A stretch of 64,000 nt of DNA, from the NCBI RefSeq assembly GCF_005144865.1, contig NZ_SWFM01000001.1:248001-312000 (forward strand), given 5' to 3'. The stretch is from Guptibacillus hwajinpoensis. GTDB taxonomy: Bacteria > Bacillota > Bacilli > Bacillales > Guptibacillaceae. Made by a program: the position numbers and the translations under genes. Positions 55,111-62,445 of the stretch are shown piece by piece (the stretch's first letter is position 1; each line of letters opens with the position of its first letter). Under the pieces are notes generated by a model. The model saw nothing but the letters and a program-made list of their open reading frames with translations. It was not told where the DNA came from and searched no databases.

Positions 55111-55164
55111 AGAGCTAATAAATCCATCTGTTCCCCAAAAAAGAACCTATCTAATTAAAAATAA

Positions 55165-55184
55165 GCTCCGAGATTGAAAAAGAT
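55165..55184 (+). repeat. dispersed GCTCCGAG element, copy 6
   Basis: Reads GCTCCGAGATTGAAAAAGAT, 66 bases 3' of the small basic-protein gene at 55251, with that gene's terminator between. Confidence 0.7.
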
Positions 55185-55207
55185 ATCGAAATAAAACTTT
55201 TCATAAG

Positions 55208-55243
55208 AAAAACATAGGAAGAATTTAATCTTCCTATGTTTTC
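55208..55243 (-). terminator. terminator of the small basic-protein gene
   Basis: AACATAGGAAGA pairs with TCTTCCTATGTT, with A/T runs on both sides. Confidence 0.8.
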
Positions 55244-55250
55244 CATCATG

Positions 55251-55409
55251 TTATTTATCTGTCTGTTTTTGCTTCTTTTTTAAATACTCCGCACGTATTT
55301 TTTCAAGATGATTCTTTTTATCAAATTTGGCAGTCGTCTGTTTTTCATGAAACTTTGTCACAGCTACCTTACCTTTGTGATCCAATTGATATCTTCCCAC
55401 TTTGTTCAC
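55251..55409 (-). CDS. small basic protein, unknown function
   Basis: A 52-residue lysine-rich protein beginning MNKVGRYQLDHKGKVAVTKF and ending RAEYLKKKQKQTDK. The start is GTG 55409 or the GTG just before it, with AGAAG upstream. It has a good terminator. The high charge suggests nucleic-acid or ribosome binding, but no family is recognised. Confidence 0.6.
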   Translation of the reverse strand: MNKVGRYQLDHKGKVAVTKFHEKQTTAKFDKKNHLEKIRAEYLKKKQKQTDK

Positions 55410-55527
55410 CACTTTTCTTCTCTTACAAGAGAATCTATACAACTATATAATATACCTTATTTTACGGCAGTAATCTTTATTTTGAACACTTATTTCAAAA
55501 AAGTGTTCTTCTACTTCTTAAAGAAAT

Positions 55528-55547
55528 GCACCGAGATTGTGGAAGAT
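55528..55547 (+). repeat. dispersed GCTCCGAG element, copy 7
   Basis: Reads GCACCGAGATTGTGGAAGAT, 82 bases 3' of the gene at 55630. Confidence 0.7.
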
Positions 55548-55629
55548 TGTCATTTTACTTCCAATATTCGATTACTGTTCTTTCTTTTGCTTTAGCAACC
55601 GTTAGTGAAAATACCTAGTAGGAAATTAC

Positions 55630-55818
55630 TCATATATCTATTCCAAAAAAATTAAATAGTTCTGAAATGATTTCATCACTTCTTGGTTGAAACATAAATA
55701 TTGAGAACGCAATACTTATGACCCCTATCAATACCAAGCCATTTCTTTTATTCCCAAGTAGCCCCTTAACAACTAAAAATATTCCTACAAATAATATTAA
55801 GAAATACCAAATCCCCAT
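55630..55818 (-). CDS. small membrane protein, unknown function
   Basis: A 62-residue protein with two TM helices (GIWYFLILFVGIFLVVKGLL and GLVLIGVISIAFSIFMF) and an acidic tail. The ATG is preceded by GGGGTGAGG. Such proteins are common in Bacillus without known role. Confidence 0.6.
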   Translation of the reverse strand: MGIWYFLILFVGIFLVVKGLLGNKRNGLVLIGVISIAFSIFMFQPRSDEIISELFNFFGIDI

Positions 55819-55895
55819 AACCTCACCCCTTAATAGAATAACGTTTCGTCAAATCTTGCACCAGATTGCTAAGCGATAACCACTGTGTAGCTATC

Positions 55896-55915
55896 GCTCC
55901 GATAATACGGAAGAC
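55896..55915 (+). repeat. dispersed GCTCCGAG element, copy 8
   Basis: Reads GCTCCGATAATACGGAAGAC. It is joined to a hairpin (AGCGATA at 55872 with TATCGCT). It lies 117 bases 3' of the aminopeptidase gene. Confidence 0.75.
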
Positions 55916-56032
55916 TTGATTTCGAGATTTTGAAACGGATCTATACCTAATGTACCAGTTTGTTTTCACTATAACTCGCACTAAGTTAATCCCCCAGAAA
56001 TCAGTTTTTACTGTTTTTAAGTTGGAGTTGCT

Positions 56033-57286
56033 TTAGAATTGGAAATCCCCATTTTTCATTAGCAGGACTTCAGTTCCACCTTCTTTAATTCCCTCTACAT
56101 TCATGTCTTCGGTACCAAAGGTCACATTGACTAACAAAAGTGAAGTATTCAGACCCGCTGCCTTCAACTCTTCCTCAGATTGGTCATTGCCATTTTGAAT
56201 GTTGGAAGGAGATGCATTTCCGATTCCAATATGACAGGAAGTATTCTCATCAAATAAGGTATTGTAAAAAAGCGTATCTGACTTAGCAAGAGGAGATTTA
56301 TTAGACACCAGGGCAATTTCACCTAGATAATGTGATCCTTCGTCTGTTTCGATGAGGTTTTGTAACACTTCCTGTCCCTTTTCAGCAAAATAGTCGGTAA
56401 CCCGTCCATCATTAAAAATTAGATAAAATTCATCGATGACACTTCCCCCATAGATAAGAGGTTTGGTACCTACCAATTTCCCATTCACCTTATTTTTATG
56501 AGGAGCAGTAAATATTTCTTCCGTAGGAATGTTCGGAAAGAAAGGTATTTCATCTTTATCTATGACACCCCCACCGATATAGAGATGATCTTTAGGTAGA
56601 CCAACTACTAAATCAGTTCCAAGGTTATTTGTAAAATGCAGGGATTCAAATTGGCTCTCGTTTAGAATCTTTTTTCGAGACTCGAAGGATCTATTGTGAC
56701 TCTCCCAATCTTTTATAGGGCTTTTCCCATCTGCCCGAGATCCTTTTAAGATTAATTTCCATAAGAATTGTAAAGCTGCTTCTTTACTTAGGTTGGGGAA
56801 TACTTTCATTGCCCATTCAATACTCGGGACAGTTAGAAGACACCAGCGCACCTCGTGTGACCTAATTTTCGCATGATGATCCCTCAATTTGGTACGAGAA
56901 GCTTTTTGGAAACGATTTATCTTTTCTGTAGAAACTTCCTTAAAGACCTCTAAGTTTTCAGAAATAATATGGATGTAAGCAGCACCAGCATCCTCCCATT
57001 CCTTAAAACGAGCAGCCTGCCAATCAGGTAAGTGATCGATGACAGTATCTGCTGCGTGTAAGAAAAACTCTTTGGTAGACTGTTCATCTGTCCAGTCTAT
57101 AAATACATTGGACGCTCCTGCCTCGTAGGCCACCGTTTGGATTAAACGTGCAAACGTAGCATATTGTATATCACTATGAATAATCAATAATTGATTTTTC
57201 TGCAGGTTTACACCAGCTCGCACAGCAAGTTCTGCATACTTTTTTAACTGTGCTTCACTTATAAATTGATATATTCCTTTAATCAT
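56033..57286 (-). CDS. M29-family aminopeptidase with altered metal ligands
   Basis: A 417-residue protein of the AmpS/AmpT/PepS family, metal-dependent cytoplasmic aminopeptidases. It keeps FPNIPTEEIFTAPHKNKVNG (ligand Glu near residue 250), HYLGEIALV (second Glu) and DENTSCHIGIGNASP (His). The C-terminal NxSxxHxDFMIG motif of the family is here NTSLLLVNVTFG, so the expected His and Asp are replaced by Leu and Asn. The enzyme may be inactive or changed in function. A relic of its 3' end lies at 54047. Confidence 0.85.
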   Translation of the reverse strand: MIKGIYQFISEAQLKKYAELAVRAGVNLQKNQLLIIHSDIQYATFARLIQTVAYEAGASNVFIDWTDEQSTKEFFLHAADTVIDHLPDWQAARFKEWEDAGAAYIHIISENLEVFKEVSTEKINRFQKASRTKLRDHHAKIRSHEVRWCLLTVPSIEWAMKVFPNLSKEAALQFLWKLILKGSRADGKSPIKDWESHNRSFESRKKILNESQFESLHFTNNLGTDLVVGLPKDHLYIGGGVIDKDEIPFFPNIPTEEIFTAPHKNKVNGKLVGTKPLIYGGSVIDEFYLIFNDGRVTDYFAEKGQEVLQNLIETDEGSHYLGEIALVSNKSPLAKSDTLFYNTLFDENTSCHIGIGNASPSNIQNGNDQSEEELKAAGLNTSLLLVNVTFGTEDMNVEGIKEGGTEVLLMKNGDFQF

Positions 57287-57394
57287 TTAATATCTATCCA
57301 GCCATGTTCTTGGATAATTACACAATAGGACCTGCCACTACTTTAGCTAACCTGATTCATTAGCACAACAAGCGATAGCCAAAGTGCAGCTATC

Positions 57395-57414
57395 GCTCCG
57401 ATTTTCTGGAACAA
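57395..57414 (+). repeat. dispersed GCTCCGAG element, copy 9
   Basis: Reads GCTCCGATTTTCTGGAACAA. It is joined to a 9-bp hairpin (AGCGATAGC at 57371 with GCTATCGCT), 36 bases 3' of the peptidase gene at 57451. Confidence 0.75.
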
Positions 57415-57450
57415 AGAAATTATAGTTTTTATAGTCATTTCAAGAGTTCC

Positions 57451-59064
57451 TCAAAAAGAAATCAGTTCTTCTTTAGCACTCGAATGAACATCCGGATATT
57501 CTTTTAGAAGTCTTTTAATAAGATCTCTCTTTTGAACGTTTGAATTCATATATTCACTTCTTATTAAAGCTAGGTATCCTGCAAATGGTTTACCTTCATT
57601 AACACTTTGTTCCACAATATTTAATTTATCTAGTAATCCCTTGGTCCAAATGAGTTCTTCTTCATCTGAGTACTTTACTGCCAACTCTGCCTTATCAATA
57701 GACTGATCTAAACTTCTGAATAGAAGAGCTATGGAAAGTCGATCGTATGAAGGTGCGTTTTGTGGGTTTTGTTTAACAATTCTTTGGAGGTATTCTATCG
57801 ATTTTTGATGTTCTCCTAACTCAGTGTAAACAACTGCGATAGTTGAATTTGACTGGTATAGGTTTGGTACATATTGATTTATTTTAAAGAGCGTTTTTAA
57901 AGCACCTTTTGGATTTTGATCCTGATAAAATTGTCCTCTAGCCATCTTCAGTAATGATGGAATGTCTTCCAATTGATGAATAAATGTTAATTCATAGCTT
58001 GAAAAATCTTCTCCAACAACTTCGTTAAAAGCATATCCAAACGCTTGATTTTTCCTCTTTTCGACCAATTGTTTGATGAAGTCATCTCCTTCAGTGTTTA
58101 TTATATATTGTATAAACAACATACTTTGAAGATATGGTTCATATGGAGATCGTAGATGACTATCCATTTTTTCAGGAGTATCAAAATTCCCAAAACTTAT
58201 GTATTCGATTTTTTTAAGGTGTTTTTCAGAAAAACCAATATTTTTTCTTTCGATGTAACCAGCTACTCCCTCGTGAAACCACATTGGAAAATCAGAGGCA
58301 ACTAATCCACTATTATGAATAAGAGTTGCTAACAGGTGATGAGTATATTCGTGAACCACTGTCCTATCAAAGTTGTTCATTTCTTCTTCAGTTTGTGGAA
58401 TTGAAAGGTGGATTGTTTGATCCTTAAACGTATAAAAACCTGTAACACTTCCATATTCAGACTCAAATAGGTCTTCCATCTTAGTAGAATCACCATACAA
58501 AATCATATTTACTGGATTATTTAATCCCATCCCAAACAATCGTTCAAACTCTTCCTTTTCGCTTTCTAATGCATTCACTGCTGAATCTATGTATTTCAGA
58601 CTTTCTTGATCTTCTTTATAGTAAAAAGTGATCTCCCCAATTTTTTTTGATTCCATATGTCTTATTTCATCTTCAAAGTCTGGTTTGTTATTAAAAAGAT
58701 CCTTATAGAAGTTAAGCTTCTGAGTAACATTAATTGAATCCTCATTATTTTGAGAAGTGGCAACTTCTTCGATTGAATAATTTAATGCCGTTATGAAAAA
58801 TGTAATCAAAGATACCAATACTGTTAAAATAATTAATAACAGGTTAGGTGATCTCTTTTTCAAAGTATGCCTCTTAGGCTTGAAAAGTCCAAATACTCCA
58901 AATAGTATCAATCCAGTTCCTAATAGAGCAACAATCGTCCACGCTACTATACTTTGTTCTGTATTAAACCAAAGCAATATTGTCCAAAAAGCTATTATTA
59001 TACCAACAGACATTAAAACAAAAACGAGAATACGCTTTAGAATTTTAAATCCTCTCCAACTCAC
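57451..59064 (-). CDS. membrane-bound HExxH metallopeptidase with TPR-like C-terminus
   Basis: A 537-residue protein. Three TM helices lie in the first 100 residues (ILVFVLMSVGIIIAFWTILL, AWTIVALLGTGLILFGVFG, LLLIILTVLVSLITFFITAL). An extracytoplasmic zinc peptidase domain follows, with VVHEYTHHLL near residue 235 and the third ligand in PMWFHEGVAGYIE. The last 130 residues contain TPR-like helices (LGEHQKSIEYLQRIVKQNPQ). This is the gluzincin plan of the peptidase MA clan. The start is uncertain: GTG 59064 has no good ribosome site. Confidence 0.78.
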   Translation of the reverse strand: MSWRGFKILKRILVFVLMSVGIIIAFWTILLWFNTEQSIVAWTIVALLGTGLILFGVFGLFKPKRHTLKKRSPNLLLIILTVLVSLITFFITALNYSIEEVATSQNNEDSINVTQKLNFYKDLFNNKPDFEDEIRHMESKKIGEITFYYKEDQESLKYIDSAVNALESEKEEFERLFGMGLNNPVNMILYGDSTKMEDLFESEYGSVTGFYTFKDQTIHLSIPQTEEEMNNFDRTVVHEYTHHLLATLIHNSGLVASDFPMWFHEGVAGYIERKNIGFSEKHLKKIEYISFGNFDTPEKMDSHLRSPYEPYLQSMLFIQYIINTEGDDFIKQLVEKRKNQAFGYAFNEVVGEDFSSYELTFIHQLEDIPSLLKMARGQFYQDQNPKGALKTLFKINQYVPNLYQSNSTIAVVYTELGEHQKSIEYLQRIVKQNPQNAPSYDRLSIALLFRSLDQSIDKAELAVKYSDEEELIWTKGLLDKLNIVEQSVNEGKPFAGYLALIRSEYMNSNVQKRDLIKRLLKEYPDVHSSAKEELISF

Positions 59065-59203
59065 TCAATATTTTGTGTTTTCATCCTTATTAGGAGCCAC
59101 GACTTCAAATAGTCTTTCGTATAGAACTAATCAGATACCTATATAAATGAATAACTTATAGATTATTTCGAATTCAATTCTTAAATTAAACTGCGCAAAC
59201 CTC

Positions 59204-59223
59204 TAATACCAATTATTTCAAAC
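59204..59223 (+). repeat. second dispersed motif, copy 2
   Basis: TAATACCAATTATTTCAAAC, 79 bases before the GCTCCGAG copy at 59283. Confidence 0.55.
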
Positions 59224-59282
59224 TATCCCACATAACTCAATCTTTACCTTAATGTAAAAGAAGCCTATCTTATTACAGATAG

Positions 59283-59302
59283 GCTCCGAGATAATAGAAG
59301 AA
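59283..59302 (+). repeat. dispersed GCTCCGAG element, copy 10
   Basis: Reads GCTCCGAGATAATAGAAGAA; joined to a hairpin (AGCCTATCT with AGATAGGCT). It lies 25 bases 3' of the gene at 59328. Confidence 0.75.
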
Positions 59303-59327
59303 CGTTTATGTATGACTTGGGCTCTTC

Positions 59328-59633
59328 TTATACTTGGGTATTCTTTTTAGTAAATAGATTTCCGATCACTATTATAAGTCCTATGAGGAAATGTATTAAT
59401 CCATTAGCTACTGTAATAAGACCTACAAAAGCTGCCATTAGGCTTCCACCTTGGCCGACATTACCAGGGCCTACTAGGATTCCACCAACAACAAAGCCAA
59501 GTCCAACGCCAAGAATTGCTAATAAAATACCAGAAGCCCTGAGGGGAAGACTCCCACTTCCGTGCCATTTAATCATGAAGATATTTGCTGGGATTAACAA
59601 TGCAGCAAGAAATAAATACATCAGTACATCCAT
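59328..59633 (-). CDS. small membrane protein, unknown function
   Basis: A 101-residue hydrophobic protein with three or four TM segments and glycine-rich turns (ILAILGVGLGFVVGGILVGP, GNVGQGGSLMAAFVGLITVA, FLIGLIIVIGNLF). GGGGGATT precedes the ATG. No family is recognised; the Gly-rich helices suggest a channel-like or accessory membrane protein. Confidence 0.65.
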   Translation of the reverse strand: MDVLMYLFLAALLIPANIFMIKWHGSGSLPLRASGILLAILGVGLGFVVGGILVGPGNVGQGGSLMAAFVGLITVANGLIHFLIGLIIVIGNLFTKKNTQV

Positions 59634-59679
59634 ACAATCCCCCCTTAAATAAGTTCTTATATCTAACTATTAAAGATTT

Positions 59680-59699
59680 GCTCCGAGATTGTTGAAGAT
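59680..59699 (+). repeat. dispersed GCTCCGAG element, copy 11
   Basis: Reads GCTCCGAGATTGTTGAAGAT. The only copy that does not lie directly 3' of a minus-strand gene; the plus-strand lipoprotein gene follows 66 bases later. Confidence 0.75.
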
Positions 59700-59764
59700 A
59701 GTTATCTATTATTCCGAAACTTATGTAGCTTTGTTTCGTAGTACTTAATAGGAGGGATATACAT

Positions 59765-60295
59765 ATGAAATTCAAACTAACTTATTTAATGCTAGGGTTA
59801 TTAGTTGTTTTGGCTGCTTGTAATTCTGGCGGTGGTAGTTCGACAGAAAACCAACTGGAAACGCTTAAAGACAACTATCCAGAAGTGAAGACTGAATTAG
59901 AAAAACTCCCAGAAGAATTTAGAAACGAGATAACGGTTCCAAGTAAGAAATCAGTTCCTCTTGATGTATCTGAAGTTGAAGCAGTGGCAGAAACGAAACT
60001 CAAACCCTATGGTATGAACTTTTATTACGTAGAAGACGAGAAACGTCTAAATGTATCGATCAAGGATCAAAAAGGTATAGACGTATCACTCGGGAAAGAT
60101 TCAAATCAGGAACTGGATAATGACATTAATGGGTATTACAGTGAAGGTGGAGGGATATCAAAATTAATGTGGTTGAGTGAAAATAAAAATGCATTATATT
60201 CAATACAAGGCGTTGTCCCACCTGAACAAGACTCCCCTTTTAAAAAGGAAGAGATGGTGGAAATCGCTAACTCCATCATTCAGCAAAGAAAATAG
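59765..60295 (+). CDS. lipoprotein, unknown function
   Basis: A 176-residue secreted lipoprotein: signal peptide ending VVLAAC with the lipidated cysteine at 19, a Gly/Ser linker, then an alpha+beta domain (VPLDVSEVEAVAETKLKPYG, YYVEDEKRLNVSIKDQKGID). No known domain is recognised. TAGGAGG precedes the ATG. It is the only plus-strand gene in the 48.4-64 kb stretch. Confidence 0.72.
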   Translation: MKFKLTYLMLGLLVVLAACNSGGGSSTENQLETLKDNYPEVKTELEKLPEEFRNEITVPSKKSVPLDVSEVEAVAETKLKPYGMNFYYVEDEKRLNVSIKDQKGIDVSLGKDSNQELDNDINGYYSEGGGISKLMWLSENKNALYSIQGVVPPEQDSPFKKEEMVEIANSIIQQRK

Positions 60296-60316
60296 ATCAT
60301 TATTCGACCAATTATT

Positions 60317-60345
60317 GGGAGCTTATCTATTTTAGAAAAGCTCCC
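60317..60345. terminator. terminator of the lipoprotein gene
   Basis: GGGAGCTT pairs with AAGCTCCC around 13 bases, followed by TTCTCTTTAATT. Its arms resemble those of the palindrome at 48272. Confidence 0.7.
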
Positions 60346-60365
60346 TTCTCTTTAATTAGTTCTTT

Positions 60366-60482
60366 TTATCTCTTTAAAAGAAATATCCCACCAATTATCA
60401 AGACGGCTATTATTATAATTGGAACTAATGCTATACTCACAGCACCCATACCCACATTATTTCTCTTCTCATTACTCAACAA
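60366..60482 (-). CDS. 38-residue single-TM peptide
   Basis: The frame encodes MLSNEKRNNVGMGAVSIALV followed by a continuous hydrophobic helix and KR at the end. It starts at TTG 60482 (or the TTG one codon later) with only a weak AGG-type site. The charged start plus one TM helix is a common design of small membrane peptides. Low certainty. Confidence 0.4.
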   Translation of the reverse strand: MLSNEKRNNVGMGAVSIALVPIIIIAVLIIGGIFLLKR

Positions 60483-60540
60483 ATCTTCAACTCAACCTAC
60501 ATAGCTATATCCTCAAATGCTCCTCTATAATGGCATAAAA

Positions 60541-61062
60541 TTATATATATAATTCTCTTCTGGCTTTTCTTATAATGTCTTTAATGAATGGTCCTTTTTG
60601 TTGGGTGTAGGCTGGTCTGTCATACTTGTATTTAGTAGCGAGTTCACTTTTTAGCAAAGCATATTCCTCAGCTACTTTAGGGTGCTTTCTAAGATAATCA
60701 CGAAACATTATTTTTTCGATCCATTCTGTACTATGTATTTCACAAATATGTAAGTGACAAGTCCCTTTCCCCCATAATCCCTTTCTGAAAAATCTTCTAT
60801 CTGTTAATTCTGGTTTTGGAACATATTCAAATTCTATTTCGCTTAAAGGTTGCACAAAAGCTGATGTACTATTTAAATCCTTTATCCCTACCATAATGTC
60901 AATAATAGGCTTAGCTTTTAATCCTTTTATTGAAGTGCTTCCAATATGTTCAATTCCAGCTATTTTATCACCAATAGCAGCAATAATTCGCTTTCTCTCA
61001 AAATCGAATTGACTTTCCCATTCAGTATTATACTCATTCAAATTTACAATCGGTTTTGTCAT
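60541..61062 (-). CDS. GrpB family (UPF0157) nucleotidyltransferase-like protein
   Basis: A 173-residue protein with IEHIGSTSIKGLKAKPIIDI near residue 40, the GSTS nucleotidyltransferase motif followed by the conserved PIIDIMV of UPF0157. TCHLHICEIHSTEWIEKIMF and RDYLRKHPKVAEEYALLK follow, all typical of GrpB. The substrate is unknown; some relatives act on CoA or glutamate. ATG 61062 is preferred as GGGAG lies five bases upstream. Confidence 0.85.
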   Translation of the reverse strand: MTKPIVNLNEYNTEWESQFDFERKRIIAAIGDKIAGIEHIGSTSIKGLKAKPIIDIMVGIKDLNSTSAFVQPLSEIEFEYVPKPELTDRRFFRKGLWGKGTCHLHICEIHSTEWIEKIMFRDYLRKHPKVAEEYALLKSELATKYKYDRPAYTQQKGPFIKDIIRKARRELYI

Positions 61063-61209
61063 TACTACTCCCACCAATAAATAGACTTTTTAATTAAATT
61101 CTATGTAATATGACACGTACCCTTCTTCAATATTAAGCCGGATAAATGTGAATCCTGTTCAAAGAGAGGACTGCTAAAATCATGGGAAACATCATGGATA
61201 TTAATAAAC

Positions 61210-61229
61210 GCTCCGATATTACGGAATAC
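61210..61229 (+). repeat. dispersed GCTCCGAG element, copy 12
   Basis: Reads GCTCCGATATTACGGAATAC; TCCG pairs with CGGA around six bases, the most symmetrical copy. It lies 56 bases 3' of the GNAT gene. Confidence 0.75.
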
Positions 61230-61285
61230 CGAATAACAAAATAAAGTTAATTTTAATCAAATCAATTTTAGTGAATTTCACTATT

Positions 61286-61729
61286 CTAGATAGTATACTT
61301 AAATATGAGTTCTCCATTTGGATCTCTTTCATTTATAAATTCAAACCCCATACTTTTATATAGACTATATGCTATTCTATTTTCCTCGACGATACTCAAA
61401 TATATATCCTTCACTTCAAATTTACTCGAAACTATTCCAATAAGCTTTTTCATTGCTATTCTTCCTAAGCCTTTTCCTTGATATCTCTCATCAATGATAA
61501 TTCGATCGATCCAAGTATCCTTATTTGGTCCAAAAGAGCCATACATTGCAAATCCAACAACATCTTCATTATGATATATAGCTACTGGATGCCAACCTTC
61601 ATATGTATCAGCTTCTTTTAGACATTCATCTACTGTTTCAACAAAATTTTCTTGGTCAGCTTTTAATTTTACATTTTTGACTAGACATTCATTAGAATGG
61701 TCAATGTCTCTAAAATTAACGTTGCACAC
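61286..61729 (-). CDS. GNAT acetyltransferase, diamine/BltD-like
   Basis: A 147-residue N-acetyltransferase: GWHPVAIYHNEDVVGFAMYG, WIDRIIIDERYQGKGLGRIA (acetyl-CoA loop QGKGLG) and LSIVEENRIAYSLYKSMGFE. This set matches the spermine/spermidine acetyltransferases BltD/PaiA, though polyamine use is inferred. GTG 61729 gives the normal family length and has AAGGGG upstream; the frame stays open to an ATG at 61807 that has no ribosome site. Confidence 0.78.
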   Translation of the reverse strand: MCNVNFRDIDHSNECLVKNVKLKADQENFVETVDECLKEADTYEGWHPVAIYHNEDVVGFAMYGSFGPNKDTWIDRIIIDERYQGKGLGRIAMKKLIGIVSSKFEVKDIYLSIVEENRIAYSLYKSMGFEFINERDPNGELIFKYTI

Positions 61730-61823
61730 GTTAAAATACACCCCTTCTTCATTTATACCTGATCCTACATTATTCCTGTTGATAATTTTGAAAGTGAGCG
61801 ATTGCATTAATTATTCAGCAAGT

Positions 61824-61843
61824 GCTCCGAGATTCAGGTATAA
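61824..61843 (+). repeat. dispersed GCTCCGAG element, copy 13
   Basis: Reads GCTCCGAGATTCAGGTATAA, 20 bases 3' of the lipoprotein gene at 61864. Confidence 0.65.
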
Positions 61844-61863
61844 TTAATACACATTTCTTAAAT

Positions 61864-62232
61864 TTATTTCTTTAGGATAAACGCATCTTCTGTACCATCC
61901 CACTTAATGATCACCTTAATTTCTTCATCTTCGTTTGTTTTGGCGCAACCAGTACAAGAAGTTGAGTGGGTAAAACTTTTGCCGTTAACATTTATTTCTC
62001 CACTACTATTCCCTGTATTTGAAGTGATTTTATATTCAATATCCGAAACACTATCCTTGCCTTTGTAACCGAACCTAAATTCACCATTTTCACCTTCTGA
62101 AGTTTGGTTGCTGATATATTTCCCTTCCCAATAATCTCCTTCTCCTTTAAAGGAAAGCGTTGTTTGCTGACACCCTACAAGTAAAATTAATAGGGTAACG
62201 AAAGCAAGAATAGATAATTGTAGTTTCTTCAC
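61864..62232 (-). CDS. lipoprotein, unknown function
   Basis: A 122-residue lipoprotein with signal peptide ending LILLVGC (cysteine 21), then a beta-rich domain (YWEGKYISNQTSEGENGEFR, FRFGYKGKD) that contains a CTGC pair near residue 95. Similar small lipoproteins are frequent in Bacillus accessory regions. It starts at GTG 62232; the GGATGTGG site upstream is rather distant. Confidence 0.7.
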   Translation of the reverse strand: MKKLQLSILAFVTLLILLVGCQQTTLSFKGEGDYWEGKYISNQTSEGENGEFRFGYKGKDSVSDIEYKITSNTGNSSGEINVNGKSFTHSTSCTGCAKTNEDEEIKVIIKWDGTEDAFILKK

Positions 62233-62312
62233 ATTGTTTATTTAAACCACATCCTTCTTTCATTTTTATTACACTTGTTCATCACTCCTCCACAAATCCT
62301 GCCACTATTGCT

Positions 62313-62333
62313 TAATTCCAATTATTTCAAAAC
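62313..62333 (+). repeat. second dispersed motif, copy 3
   Basis: TAATTCCAATTATTTCAAAA, preceded by CACAAATCCTGCCACTATTG; a similar CCTGCC block occurs near 54286 and 57332. No GCTCCGAG copy follows here. Confidence 0.5.
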
Positions 62334-62360
62334 TAAATCACTTGCTCAACCTTTTTGATA

Positions 62361-62397
62361 GAAAAAGACGTAACTCCTTCCTAAGGAATTACGTCTG
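62361..62397 (-). terminator. terminator of the sigma-regulator operon
   Basis: AGACGTAATTCCTT pairs with AAGGAGTTACGTCT (one G-T mismatch) and is followed by TTTTTC on the minus strand. Confidence 0.88.
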
Positions 62398-62445
62398 ATA
62401 GGTAAATAACGTTTTTCAAGTTTGTGATCTTTACTTCTCAAAAAA

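Noticed and set aside
48300..62400. Formal integron (integrase plus attC)
   Set aside because: No integrase gene is in the window, and the elements lack the GTTRRRY core of known attC sites. Only the layout resembles a cassette array.
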